33,390 nucleotides of DNA, from assembly GCA_910575555.1 (NCBI GenBank), contig CAJTFX010000043.1:1-33390 (forward strand). Direction: 5' to 3'. The DNA comes from Lachnospiraceae bacterium. Lineage in GTDB: Bacteria; Bacillota; Clostridia; Lachnospirales; Lachnospiraceae. Positions 33,258 through 33,390 of this stretch are shown one piece after another (positions within the stretch are counted from its first letter, which is position 1; the number at the start of each line of letters is the position of its first letter). The notes under the pieces were generated by a model. The model made no database searches. It was not told the DNA's origin and saw only the letters and a program-made list of their open reading frames with translations. Made by a program: the position numbers and the translations under genes.

Positions 33258-33295
33258 TTGAATGTCCGCAAAATCCGTCCTACATCGCAAGGTCA
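33258..33295. repeat. Right end of element A (att core plus inverted motif)
   Basis: TTGAATGTCCGCAAAA (33258-33273) is the inverse of the left-end motif, and GGTCA (33291-33295) is the core. The 17 bp between them include a TAG (minus strand, 33280-33282) that ends the RT fragment here. In the excised circle it would end the recombinase. Confidence 0.7.
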
Positions 33296-33390
33296 ATGTC
33301 CACTATCCAGTTATGCCCGTCATTCATCATTTCTAATGCTTTCAGGACTGCCTGCTGTGCACACCGGTTCGGGCGGAATCCGTAACTATG
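33280..33390 (-). pseudogene. ltrA: Group II intron reverse transcriptase, upstream half
   Basis: Encodes HSYGFRPNRCAQQAVLKALE and DGHNWIVDID, the RT-1/RT-2 region of LtrA-type proteins. It is cut at the attachment core and stopped by TAG three codons into the element. The gene continues beyond the window on the right. The other half is at 1-176. Confidence 0.92.

Larger units (their letters stand above)
177..33295. mobile_element. Element A: serine-recombinase integrative mobilizable element (outermost)
   Basis: The element is bounded by GGTCA at 177-181 and 33291-33295, between two halves of one RT gene. A short inverted motif, TTTTGCGGACA with a TTCAA tail, occurs near each end (184-200, and inverted at 33258-33273). 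Removing the inserted elements B and D leaves about 10.6 kb, with gene order tnpV, cargo, sigma genes, RepA-like ATPase, oriT, mobV, parB, small genes, recombinase. The recombinase is the last gene and abuts the end, as is usual for this family. The exact crossover dinucleotide within GGTCA cannot be fixed from sequence; on the minus strand it reads TGACC, which contains the GA typical of TnpX/TndX. Confidence 0.85.

Noticed and set aside
1-33390. CRISPR array, tRNA or rRNA genes
   Set aside because: No regularly spaced repeats and no cloverleaf or rRNA-like sequence seen on either strand.

Overview
The window is almost exactly one nested set of mobile elements from a gut-type Firmicute, probably of the Clostridia/Lachnospiraceae. 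The evidence for that is the TnpX/TndX-type large serine recombinases, TnpV proteins, MobV and MobP relaxases, short element-borne sigma factors, GGAGG ribosome sites and moderate GC. No chromosomal housekeeping gene is present. Nearly every gene of the element backbones lies on the minus strand.

Layout, outermost first. (1) The two edges of the window (33296-33390 and 1-176, minus strand) are two halves of one group II intron reverse-transcriptase (LtrA-type) gene. (2) Element A (about 177-33295, 33.1 kb as it stands and about 10.6 kb without its insertions) lies between them, flanked by a GGTCA repeat. Joining the flanks restores an open RT frame. The A backbone, in transcription order, is tnpV (split), a TetR/serine hydrolase/KTR zinc ribbon/PEBP cargo operon, a leader, two sigma-like genes, a RepA-like ATPase, an oriT module, a MobV relaxase, ParB, a YdbC/PC4 protein, a small protein and a serine recombinase (split). 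(3) Element B (1718-15438, 13.7 kb) sits inside the recombinase gene of A. It has 23-bp imperfect terminal inverted repeats and a GA core. It carries its own recombinase and tnpV, a two-component system with a secreted protein, sigma-like genes, a RepA-like ATPase, an oriT module without a relaxase, and a DUF262/DUF1524 (GmrSD-like) putative defence gene. Its parB is a deleted relic that was hit by an IS1182-family element (5-bp duplication), and that element was hit by an IS630-family element (TA duplication). (4) Element D (24403-33177, 8.8 kb) sits inside the tnpV gene of A. It carries a recombinase, a MobP relaxase with MobC, a hairpin-rich putative oriT, a sigma-like gene, a MATE pump and a divergent MocR regulator, and its own tnpV.

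Each insertion can be undone on paper, and each time an intact, in-frame host gene returns (RT, recombinase, tnpV, IS1182 transposase, parB palindrome). This is strong internal evidence for the boundaries. Depth is up to four insertions: RT > A > B > IS1182 > IS630.

The least ordinary signal is the oriT module present in A and in B. In each it is bounded by a long inverted repeat that overlaps the 3' end of the RepA-like gene, and the two copies hold the roughly 280-bp interior, with a pMV158-like oriT, in opposite orientations. This suggests an invertible segment that flips oriT and swaps the C-terminal tail of the ATPase. A second unusual design is at the end of A. Its recombinase has no stop codon of its own while integrated and reads into the RT; in the excised circle the other end of the element would supply a stop.
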